Below, one piece after another: positions 1 through 6,490 of a stretch of DNA of 9,527 nt (position 1 is the first letter of the stretch; every line of letters starts with the position of its first letter). Source of the stretch: Elusimicrobiaceae bacterium. Its GTDB lineage: Bacteria; Elusimicrobiota; Elusimicrobia; Elusimicrobiales; Elusimicrobiaceae. Below the pieces are notes generated by a model, which saw only the letters and a program-made list of their open reading frames with translations, did not search any database and was not told the DNA's origin. The stretch is taken from assembly GCA_024405075.1 (NCBI GenBank), contig JAKSPG010000040.1, positions 1 through 9,527 on the forward strand, given 5' to 3'. Both the position numbers and the translations under genes were made by a program.

Positions 1-175
1 GGGCCAACGTTTCCGGCTCGCGCTTATAAGATTGAATACAAGTAAACCCGGCTTTTTTAAGTAACGGCAAATCGTGGGGATTGTCTTCCCCGTACATACA
101 CAGTGGAAACGAACTTGCCGCAGCCGGCAAGCCACATCCACATCCCACCAGCAAAAGCAGTAATTTTTTAAGCAT
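1..175 (-). CDS. Secreted protein of unknown function, N-terminal part only (runs off left edge)
   Basis: An open frame of 58 codons starts with ATG at 175 and continues past the left edge. It begins MLKKLLLLLVGCGCGLPAAA, a short Lys-Lys then Leu-rich signal sequence. Residues 9-12 (LVGC) resemble a lipobox with Cys12 as the lipidated residue, but the leader would be unusually short; cleavage by signal peptidase I after the Ala-rich stretch near residue 20 is the alternative. The mature part contains DLPLLKKAGFTCIQSY (about residues 35-50). This resembles the first beta strand and preceding helix of TIM-barrel glycosidase-like proteins, where a residue list leads into 'AGFN-x-xQ'; that is a weak inference. 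The start follows the epimerase stop by 19 nt, and AGAGGAG at 189-195 overlaps that stop as a ribosome-binding site 13 nt from the ATG, slightly long. It is probably co-transcribed with the epimerase. The family cannot be named from 58 residues. Confidence 0.72.
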   Translation of the reverse strand, partial: MLKKLLLLLVGCGCGLPAAASSFPLCMYGEDNPHDLPLLKKAGFTCIQSYKREPETLA

Positions 176-194
176 TGTTTTTTTCCAGCTCCTC

Positions 195-1157
195 TTATCT
201 GGCTGTACAGGTACTCAAAGCAGAAAATTGTTTCTCCCAGATTTCTTGTAAACCTTCTTCCAGTGTAATCGTAGGAGTAAAACCCAGTGCACGGATTTTG
301 TGGATGTCCGCAGCAGAAGTGTGCACATCCCCGGGGCGTTTGGGGAGGAAAACCCGCTCCAGTTTTCGCCCGGAGATTTTTTCAACGGTTTTGGCCACTT
401 CCAACAGTGTATAAGTGCGGTCTGAAGCGACGTTGTACGTTTCTCCCGGGACTGCTTTAAAAGTAGCCAGCAAGTTGGCTTGTACAATGTCTTTTACGTT
501 GATAAAATCGCGACTTTGTAAACCGTCCCAATCAATACCCAACGGTTGATTATCCGCAGCCTGTTGCATAAATTTGGCAATGACCGCCGCATGAGCGGTG
601 TGCGGGTTTTGCCCCGGGCCGAACACATTAAAATAACGAAGTACAACCGTTTCCAATCCGTATATGCGGGTGTATAGTTGGCACAGCTGTGCGCCCACTT
701 GTTTGCTCCAGGCGTAGGGGGAGTGGCAGTCGGCAGGGGCATCTTCTTTATAAGGGAATCCCGGTTGTGTGCCGTACACTGCCGCGGAAGAAGCAAAAAT
801 AACCCGTTTTACCCCGCTTTGCCGGGCGGCTTCCAACACGTTTTGTGTGCCCTGCACATTTACCCGGGTTGTTTCTTGCGGTTGGGCGATGGAATCGGCC
901 ACCGTTCCCAACGCCGCGTGGTGTAAGATGTAATCTACCCCGTTGCAGGCCGTAAGAAGATTTTGAAAATCGCAAATGTCCGTTTGGATAAAACGGATTT
1001 TGTCCTGTAGCGGAGCAAGATTTTTGAGGTTGCCGCCGGATAAATTATCCAGTACGCTTACGCGGTGTCCTTGCGTCACTAATGTTTTAGCCAAGTGCGA
1101 GCCGATAAACCCGGCCCCGCCCGTTATCAAGAAATGAAAGGAAGCTGTGTGCGGCAT
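195..1157 (-). CDS. NAD-dependent UDP-hexose 4-epimerase (SDR family, GalE/WbpP-like)
   Basis: This is a 320-residue extended short-chain dehydrogenase/reductase, a normal length for the group. The N-terminal Rossmann fold shows TGGAGFIGSHL at residues 12-22 (GxxGxxG, NAD binding) and VLDNLSGG at 35-42, whose Asp37 should bind the adenosine ribose. ASSAAVYG at 122-129 and Tyr148-xxx-Lys152 in SPYAWSK supply the catalytic Ser/Tyr/Lys set. LRYFNVFGPGQNP at 173-185 and SRDFINVKDIVQA at 215-227 are typical of UDP-sugar epimerases that convert UDP-glucose/UDP-GlcNAc to the galacto forms. The pattern is closest to the WbpP/TviC-like UDP-HexNAc 4-epimerases, but the exact sugar cannot be decided by eye; an NDP-sugar dehydratase is less likely. 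The start has AGAGGG at 1165-1170, 7 nt upstream. The enzyme is cytoplasmic and feeds surface-glycan or glycoprotein synthesis, which suits the divergently placed Wzy_C-family gene. Confidence 0.93.
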   Translation of the reverse strand: MPHTASFHFLITGGAGFIGSHLAKTLVTQGHRVSVLDNLSGGNLKNLAPLQDKIRFIQTDICDFQNLLTACNGVDYILHHAALGTVADSIAQPQETTRVNVQGTQNVLEAARQSGVKRVIFASSAAVYGTQPGFPYKEDAPADCHSPYAWSKQVGAQLCQLYTRIYGLETVVLRYFNVFGPGQNPHTAHAAVIAKFMQQAADNQPLGIDWDGLQSRDFINVKDIVQANLLATFKAVPGETYNVASDRTYTLLEVAKTVEKISGRKLERVFLPKRPGDVHTSAADIHKIRALGFTPTITLEEGLQEIWEKQFSALSTCTAR

Positions 1158-1190
1158 AAATTTTCCCTCTTACGAAGTTCCGTTTTGTAT

Positions 1191-1220
1191 ATTGTACTTT
1201 AATATGGGAAAATTTGTCAT
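1191..1220 (-). promoter_or_regulatory. Predicted sigma-70-type promoter for the epimerase operon
   Basis: Read on the minus strand, ATGACA (1215-1220) matches the -35 consensus at five of six positions. An 18-nt spacer separates it from TACAAT (1191-1196), which matches the -10 consensus at five of six. Transcription would start near 1184 and leave a leader of roughly 27 nt containing the AGAGGG ribosome-binding site before the ATG at 1157. It is called from sequence alone. Confidence 0.6.
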
Positions 1221-1260
1221 GTTGTCCAGCATTGAACGTTACGCCGGCAAAACGGAAAAT

Positions 1261-1269
1261 TGCTATAAT
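1261..1269 (+). promoter_or_regulatory. Predicted extended -10 promoter for the rightward gene pair
   Basis: TGCTATAAT is a perfect extended -10 element (TGnTATAAT). No convincing -35 box lies 16-18 nt upstream, which is common for extended -10 promoters. Transcription would begin near 1276, about 18 nt before the ATG at 1294, leaving GGAG at 1281-1284 as the ribosome-binding site. It lies back to back with the epimerase promoter, with about 40 bp between the two -10/-35 edges. Confidence 0.6.
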
Positions 1270-1293
1270 GTTTTTCGTGCGGAGTCACTTATT

Positions 1294-1647
1294 ATGAAAA
1301 AAGCCGTAATTTGTTTATTCGTATTGGTGGGAGGAACACTGCCCGTTGTAGCGGCCACGCAGCAGACGAATTTGTCTGCCGCTACCAATACCGCCCCCGC
1401 AGCCAGTACTACTACCCAAGTACCGGCCTCTACGCAACCGGCACAGCAAGAAACACAGCCCCCGGCCGCTGAAACAACCCCGGCTCCGTCCGCCAATGAG
1501 CAAGCCAGTCCTGTCCCGGTAGTTGATTCTGCCGTATTTGAAACTGTTTTTGTGGCTCCTACCACCGCCGTAAATACCCCTGTAGGACAACCGGAACAGG
1601 ACGTTAAAGAAACCGAAGAAGTGCTTAGCCCTTCCGCCCCCCGCTAG
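1294..1647 (+). CDS. Small secreted Ala/Thr/Pro/Ser-rich low-complexity protein, function unknown
   Basis: I do not recognise a family. The 117-residue product starts with a clean signal peptide: Lys2-Lys3, a hydrophobic core at 4-18, and a likely cleavage after VVA (residue 20). The mature 97 residues are intrinsically disordered in character. By hand count they hold about 17 Ala, 16 Thr, 14 Pro and 8 Ser, together more than half of the chain, with many Gln, no Cys and only two aromatic residues (both Phe, near 79 and 83 in the full protein). The C-terminal third is more acidic (DVKETEE). Composition resembles mucin-like or O-glycosylated linker segments. The ATG at 1294 is chosen over an in-frame ATG at 1147 because it has GGAG nine nt upstream, starts at the signal peptide and lies downstream of the extended -10 element. 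The next gene begins 34 nt after the TAG stop, so the two probably form one transcript. Confidence 0.75.
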   Translation: MKKAVICLFVLVGGTLPVVAATQQTNLSAATNTAPAASTTTQVPASTQPAQQETQPPAAETTPAPSANEQASPVPVVDSAVFETVFVAPTTAVNTPVGQPEQDVKETEEVLSPSAPR

Positions 1648-1681
1648 TCAAACCGCAGGGTTAATTTTATAGAATATAACC

Positions 1682-3316
1682 ATGGATTCGTTTGCCAAGA
1701 GTATCCTCGCGGTACTACTATTTTTTGTACCGTTCGCGTTTGCCGGTGCGGAGCCATGGGCTTTTTCAGTCCTGCAGGTTGGGCTGGTGTTGTGTTGGGG
1801 AGTCCTGCTGTTTACGCGTCGGACCTGGTTTGTTTCTCCCTTATTCATCCCCGTAGGTTTTACGTTGGGCTATTTGGTAGTACTCACGTTGTTGCAAACC
1901 TGTTTTGCCAAAACGTTGTTGGACCCGGCCGCTTTTTATCCCATATCCCTTATGCCTTTGTACGGGTGGGAGCACGCCTCGCTGTTTGTAACGTACGGCG
2001 GGGTCGTAGCGTTGGTGGCGCAGTTGTATACATCGCAACAAAAAGAACAGCGGTTATTAACGTGGGCACTGGTTAGCGTTTTGTGTGTGGCCCTTTGCGC
2101 CGCGAGCTTGCCTAAAGGGGAATATATTTTCCTGCTGACGGGACTACGCGGCGGTATCGGGCCGTTTTTAAACCGCAACCACGCGGCTGTGTTCTTTGCC
2201 ATGGGTGCGCTAATCGGGTTAGGGTTGTTTTTTACACGTCAGTTGCGCGCCGTCACTTATGTTTCCTGTCACAAGCGGAACGTCTTTTATATAGAGCAAG
2301 CACTTTTATTTGCCGCATTTATTGCGTTGTGTACGGCCGTGGTGATGACGCGCTCACGCGGGGGGATGATGTCGTTGTTGGTGGGAATTTTTTGCTATGC
2401 ACTTTTATGTGTATGGGCGGTGCCGCATCGTTTACAAAAACGTTTGAAAGGAATTTTTATCACGCTGGTGGCGGGGGTATTGGTCAGCGGTTGGATTTTT
2501 ACACACGTTAAAGAAATAAATTCTTTTGCCTTGCGCAGTACCGGGGCGTCCACCCAAACCCGCACGATGTTGTACCGTTCTGCCGGGCAGATGTTAAATA
2601 AATACCCGGTGTGGGGGATTGGAGTGGGAGCCATGCCGGTGGCTATTACTTCGTATGTGGAGCGACCCGTAGCCAGTTATATTGAAAGGTTGCATAACGA
2701 TTGGTTGGAAATTTTGTTGGGGGTCGGTTATGTGGGGGCATTGCCGTTATTAATGGGATTGTTGTGGTTTGTGTGGCAGGCGTTAAAACGGCTCAAACGG
2801 TTGGAAACACGTAAACAATTTTTATTTGCCTCCTTGCTGAGCGTGTTAGCGGCTATGGCGGTTGGCAGTGGAGTAGATTTCCACTTTTTTATCCCGGCCA
2901 ACGCTTTGCTGTTTTTTGTGGTATTAGGGTTATGTTGCGCGCCTACGTACGCCAAAGGGGGAGATGTCTCTTTATTCCCCTGTCGCCGGGTGTTGTGGCT
3001 ACTGGTGCTGTGCATTGCCCTGTATATTCCCGCGCGTAAAACGTTCGCTTGGTGTAACGTGGTGGCGGGACGCAAACTTGAAACGACCGCCAAATTAACC
3101 CACTATAAACGGGCGTTATCTTATTACCCGTCCCCGCGTCATGCGGTACGGTTGGGTAATGCGTATATGAATGCCTCGCTTCACGCCGGGGCCGAAGAAG
3201 AAAAAACGCACTTGCGCCGGCAAGCGTTGGAGGTGGCTGTTTGGCACCTGCGCCGTTGGCCGCGCGAAAAGGAACTTTCCGCACTGTACTACCGCGCCCG
3301 CAATTTGGACGACTAA
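1682..3316 (+). CDS. O-antigen ligase / O-oligosaccharyltransferase family (Wzy_C-type) membrane protein with TPR-like tail
   Basis: This 544-residue polytopic inner-membrane protein belongs to the WaaL/Wzy/PglL superfamily, whose members transfer or polymerise undecaprenyl-linked glycans on the periplasmic face. Visible signatures are FLNRNHAAVF at 162-171, TRSRGGMMSLL at 223-233 and the periplasmic-loop motif ERLHNDWLEILLGVGYVG at 335-352, where His338 matches the conserved His of the family. By hydrophobicity I count about 13 membrane segments. Basic loops near 45-50, 186-200, 248-256 and 367-378 fit a cytoplasmic N-terminus, which puts loop 275-342 and the tail from about 452 in the periplasm. 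The tail (about 466-544) has helix-pair spacing like TPR units (HYKRALSYYP, then RLGNAYMNA). An in-frame TAG at 1670 makes the 1682 ATG the first start; its ribosome-binding site is weak, so coupling to the upstream gene is plausible. Ligase, polymerase and protein O-glycosyltransferase roles cannot be separated by sequence reading alone. Confidence 0.87.
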   Translation: MDSFAKSILAVLLFFVPFAFAGAEPWAFSVLQVGLVLCWGVLLFTRRTWFVSPLFIPVGFTLGYLVVLTLLQTCFAKTLLDPAAFYPISLMPLYGWEHASLFVTYGGVVALVAQLYTSQQKEQRLLTWALVSVLCVALCAASLPKGEYIFLLTGLRGGIGPFLNRNHAAVFFAMGALIGLGLFFTRQLRAVTYVSCHKRNVFYIEQALLFAAFIALCTAVVMTRSRGGMMSLLVGIFCYALLCVWAVPHRLQKRLKGIFITLVAGVLVSGWIFTHVKEINSFALRSTGASTQTRTMLYRSAGQMLNKYPVWGIGVGAMPVAITSYVERPVASYIERLHNDWLEILLGVGYVGALPLLMGLLWFVWQALKRLKRLETRKQFLFASLLSVLAAMAVGSGVDFHFFIPANALLFFVVLGLCCAPTYAKGGDVSLFPCRRVLWLLVLCIALYIPARKTFAWCNVVAGRKLETTAKLTHYKRALSYYPSPRHAVRLGNAYMNASLHAGAEEEKTHLRRQALEVAVWHLRRWPREKELSALYYRARNLDD

Positions 3317-3351
3317 AAAAATTCAATGAGGGTAAACCCTAAACATTAAAA

Positions 3352-3382
3352 AACCCCCGGTTGTACCGGGGGTTGGTTTTTT
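3352..3382. terminator. Bidirectional intrinsic terminator between convergent operons
   Basis: AACCCCCGGT (3352-3361) and ACCGGGGGTT (3365-3374) form a perfect 10-bp GC-rich stem with a TGT loop. On the plus strand it is followed by GGTTTTTTAATTTATTTTT, ending the ligase-family transcript 35 nt after its stop. On the minus strand, the A-rich flank upstream (3346-3353) reads as TTTTTTAA, ending the efflux operon shortly after the permease stop at 3386. Confidence 0.9.
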
Positions 3383-3385
3383 AAT

Positions 3386-6300
3386 TTATTTTTCAGTTCG
3401 TTTACGTTGCCACTTTTCTACGTATGTCTGTACCAGTAAGTAGAACAGCGGAATTAAGAGTAAGCCCACCAAGGTTCCCAAAAGCATACCGTAAAATACC
3501 GGCACGCCTAATGCGCGGCGGCTGGCGGCTCCGGCTCCGGTGGCAATTACCATGGGCACCATGCCCAAAATAAAGGTAAACGCCGTCATCAGTACGGGGC
3601 GGAAGCGTTGGGTAAGCCCGTCCATGGCGGATAAGAAAATCGGCGTGCCTTGGGCGTGTTCCTCTTTGGCAAACTCCACAATTAAAATAGCGTTTTTGGC
3701 CGCTAACCCGACCAGCAGTACAAGCCCAAGCTGCGCGTAAATACTCATGGACAGCCTGCTAATCCACAGCCCAAACAACCCGCCGCCTACGGCCGCCACG
3801 ACGGACATAAGTACCGGCACGGGAATTGTCCAGCTTTCGTACTGGGCGACTAAGAATAAATAAGCAAAGATAATAGCCAGCAAGATCAGTGTATTGATTT
3901 GGCCTTTGTTTTGTTTTTCCTGGTAGCTCATACCCGTCCACTCATACGAATAACCGGGCGGAAGTTGCTTCATAATTTGTTCGGTTTGGATCATAGCGTC
4001 GCCAGTGCTTGTGACAACGGACGGAACCATAATCGTAGCGGCCGGGTATTGGTTGTAGCGCGAAATTTGCCGCGGCGAGAGGATATATTTCAAATCCACT
4101 AATGCCATGAGTGGTACGAGCTCGCCCGTTGCACTGGTAACGTACATCTTGTTGATGTTTTCGGGCGTCATGCGGTATTTACCTTCCGATTGCAAAATAA
4201 CTTTGTTAATTTGTGTGCCGAAATTTACATCTCCCACATACGAGGACCCCAAGTAATTTTCCAGGATAGAAAAAATACTGGAAACCGGCACTTTCATGGC
4301 TTCGGCCTTGGTGCGGTTGACGTCCAGGTAGATGTTGGGCGTATCGGCCTTAAAGGTGGAATAGGCAATTTGCATAGAAGGGTCGCTCATCATCTTAAAT
4401 CCCATTAAATTGGCGGTACTGGCCAATTTTTGGTAGTCAAAATCGTTGAGCGACTGTAAGCGTAAGTCCAACCCACCTGAGGTACCCAGCCCCGGGATAG
4501 AGGGCATTTCAATGGCGCGAATCGTCGCGTCGGCAATGCGTGCAAACTGTACATTGAATTTTTGGGCAAGACTACTTTGCAGTAAATCTTTGGATTTACG
4601 TTTATTCCACGGATCTAATGCCACGAACGCAATCGCCGTGTTTTCCCCACTGCCACCGAGCAAACTAAAACCGAGCACGTTGGTTACGTGTTTAACGCCG
4701 GGCGTGTTTTTAATCTCGCTAACCACTTGGTCCAGCACGGTTTGCGTGCGGGCGAAGGTGGCCCCTTCGGGCAGTTGTACGTCAACGAGCACAATCCCTT
4801 GGTCTTCCAGCGGAATGAAAGAAGTTTGCATAAAGTTTAAAAACAGCAGGTCCGCTAACACAAAGCCGCCAAACAACGCTAAAATAATCGTCTTGCGTGC
4901 TAGCCGCCTGGCCAGCGAGCGGTACCCGCGGGCCCCGCGTTGGACGATATAGTTAAACCAACGCAAGAAAAAGACTTTCGTTTCCGGGATAGGGTGTAGC
5001 ATGGTGGCACAAATCGCCGGCGAGAGCGACAAAGCATTAAGCGTAGAGAAACACACCGCTACGGAAATAGTGACTGCAAACTGTGTGTAGATTTTCCCGG
5101 TGATGCCACCCATAAACGTAATCGGCACGAAAATGGCCAGTAGTACCAGCGTGGTGGCGATGAGCGCGCTGGAAAGTTCTTCCATGGCTTGGTTGGCGGC
5201 TTCAACGGCGGTTTTCTTTTCCCGGTTCATCAGCGTAATAACGCGTTCCACCACGCAGATAGCATCGTCCACTACCAGCCCGATAGCGAGTACCAAGGCA
5301 AAGAGCGTAAACATGTTGATAGAATAACCTACCGCTAACATCACCGCAAACGTACCGAGTAACGAAACGGGAATCGTAGCCGCCGGGACTAGCGTGGCGC
5401 GCCAATCTTGCAAGAAAATGTAACACACCGCTACGACCAGCAGAAAAGTAATTAACAGCGTGAGCAACACTTCTTCTACCGAGGCGTTAATAAAGTCCGT
5501 TGTGTCAATGGAAAATTCATACGTTAAACCATCGGGGAAGAACGCTTCCAAGCGTTTTAATTCCGCGCGCACTTCTTTAACTGTTTGCAAGGCGTTGGCA
5601 CCGGAGGAGAGGTTAATCATAACCGGCACGGACGGGTGACCGTCAAAAGCTCCGGCAAAGCTGTAGCTTTCTTGTCCTTCTTCCACTTTGGCAATTTCGT
5701 TTAGGCGGACCAGTCCCCCTTGCTCGTCCGTGCGGACGATGATATTGCCAAACTCTTCGGCGGAGTTTAAGCGTCCTTCTGTTTGCAACGCATACACCAT
5801 TAATACGGAGCCGTCATTGGGCCGCGCGCCGATTTTACCCAGCGAGGGCTGATAGTTTTGCGTAGCAATTGCATTTTTCACATCGGTCGCGGAAATGTTG
5901 AGCCCGGCCATTTTGTCCGAATCCAACCACACACGCATGCTTTTGGCCGCACCGAATACACGCGCTTCCCCTACCCCGGTAATACGGCTCAAGTTCTTTT
6001 GGACGTTATTGTTTAAGTAATCACTAATGTCCAGGGTGCTCATTTTACCGCTGGGGTCGCTGAACGACACAATGCCTAAAATGTTGGAGGAGCGGCGAAA
6101 TACGCTCACCCCCTGGTTGGTGACGGCCGGCGGTAATAGTGGGGTGGCCTGCGAAACGCGGTTTTGTACTTTTACCTGGGCGATATCCGGGTCCACGCCG
6201 GTTTTGAACGTAACGGTCAGCATGTACGAGCCGTCAGCAGAATCGGAGGACATATACAGCATGTCTTCTACCCCGTTGACGCTGGATTCCAACGGAATAC

Positions 6301-6487
6301 CCACTGTTTTGGCAATTACCTCTGCACTGGCGCCGGGGTAAGAGGCGCGCACGACTACTTCCGGCGGGGTAATTTCCGGGTACAGGGCAATCGGTAGAGA
6401 CTTGAGCGCGATGAACCCAGCCAGACATAAAATCAGCGAAATGACGAGGGCAAAGCGCGGCCGTTTGATAAAAAATTTAGCAAACAT
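3386..6487 (-). CDS. RND efflux pump permease, HAE1/AcrB-MexB family
   Basis: The 1033-residue product has the full length of the hydrophobe/amphiphile RND family, an inner-membrane proton-drug antiporter that works as a trimer and passes substrates from periplasm or membrane to the outer channel. The N-terminal FFIKRPRFALVISLIL is the first membrane helix. The proton relay is intact: Asp407-Asp408 in IGLVVDDAI (helix 4), Lys931 in GLAAKNAILIVEFA (helix 10) and Arg961 before the RPVLMTAF motif. Both large periplasmic porter loops are present (about 35-335 and 555-865). Phe178 in RVFGAAKSMRVW and Phe621 in NTAIAFVALDPW occupy positions equivalent to AcrB pocket residues, and a glycine-rich switch-type loop lies at 606-614. 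The gene starts 3 nt after the adaptor stop, with GGAGGG at 6498-6503 inside the adaptor gene as ribosome-binding site. It is the last gene of the operon, just before the hairpin terminator. The drug spectrum cannot be predicted. Confidence 0.96.
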   Translation of the reverse strand: MFAKFFIKRPRFALVISLILCLAGFIALKSLPIALYPEITPPEVVVRASYPGASAEVIAKTVGIPLESSVNGVEDMLYMSSDSADGSYMLTVTFKTGVDPDIAQVKVQNRVSQATPLLPPAVTNQGVSVFRRSSNILGIVSFSDPSGKMSTLDISDYLNNNVQKNLSRITGVGEARVFGAAKSMRVWLDSDKMAGLNISATDVKNAIATQNYQPSLGKIGARPNDGSVLMVYALQTEGRLNSAEEFGNIIVRTDEQGGLVRLNEIAKVEEGQESYSFAGAFDGHPSVPVMINLSSGANALQTVKEVRAELKRLEAFFPDGLTYEFSIDTTDFINASVEEVLLTLLITFLLVVAVCYIFLQDWRATLVPAATIPVSLLGTFAVMLAVGYSINMFTLFALVLAIGLVVDDAICVVERVITLMNREKKTAVEAANQAMEELSSALIATTLVLLAIFVPITFMGGITGKIYTQFAVTISVAVCFSTLNALSLSPAICATMLHPIPETKVFFLRWFNYIVQRGARGYRSLARRLARKTIILALFGGFVLADLLFLNFMQTSFIPLEDQGIVLVDVQLPEGATFARTQTVLDQVVSEIKNTPGVKHVTNVLGFSLLGGSGENTAIAFVALDPWNKRKSKDLLQSSLAQKFNVQFARIADATIRAIEMPSIPGLGTSGGLDLRLQSLNDFDYQKLASTANLMGFKMMSDPSMQIAYSTFKADTPNIYLDVNRTKAEAMKVPVSSIFSILENYLGSSYVGDVNFGTQINKVILQSEGKYRMTPENINKMYVTSATGELVPLMALVDLKYILSPRQISRYNQYPAATIMVPSVVTSTGDAMIQTEQIMKQLPPGYSYEWTGMSYQEKQNKGQINTLILLAIIFAYLFLVAQYESWTIPVPVLMSVVAAVGGGLFGLWISRLSMSIYAQLGLVLLVGLAAKNAILIVEFAKEEHAQGTPIFLSAMDGLTQRFRPVLMTAFTFILGMVPMVIATGAGAASRRALGVPVFYGMLLGTLVGLLLIPLFYLLVQTYVEKWQRKRTEK

Positions 6488-6490
6488 GGT

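Noticed and set aside
1147..1293. Upstream in-frame start (ATG 1147) for the low-complexity secreted protein
   Set aside because: It would overlap the epimerase start, precede the predicted promoter and bury the signal peptide 49 residues inside the protein.
1263..1565. Minus-strand open frame encoding a Gly/Ala/Val/Cys-rich peptide opposite the low-complexity gene
   Set aside because: It is the mirror of the repeated GCC/ACC/CCG codons of the plus-strand gene. The plus strand has promoter, ribosome-binding site and signal peptide; the minus frame has none.
1648..1681. Possible terminator or separate promoter between the secreted protein and the ligase-family gene
   Set aside because: No stable hairpin with a T-run is visible in the 34 nt, and the AT-rich TATAGAATATAA has no matching -35 box, so co-transcription is the simpler reading.
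2943..3326. 127-codon minus-strand open frame opposite the end of the ligase-family gene
   Set aside because: Arg/Pro-rich product with no recognisable features; it lies entirely within the antisense of a well-supported gene and its terminator-proximal end.
3329..3340. Small inverted repeat AGGG-TAAA-CCCT after the ligase-family stop
   Set aside because: Only a 4-bp stem with no T-run; the strong hairpin at 3352-3374 accounts for termination.
4446..4952. 168-codon plus-strand open frame inside the permease gene
   Set aside because: It is antisense to a clearly conserved RND coding region, has Ser/Thr/Arg-rich composition typical of a shadow frame, and no ribosome-binding site or family resemblance.
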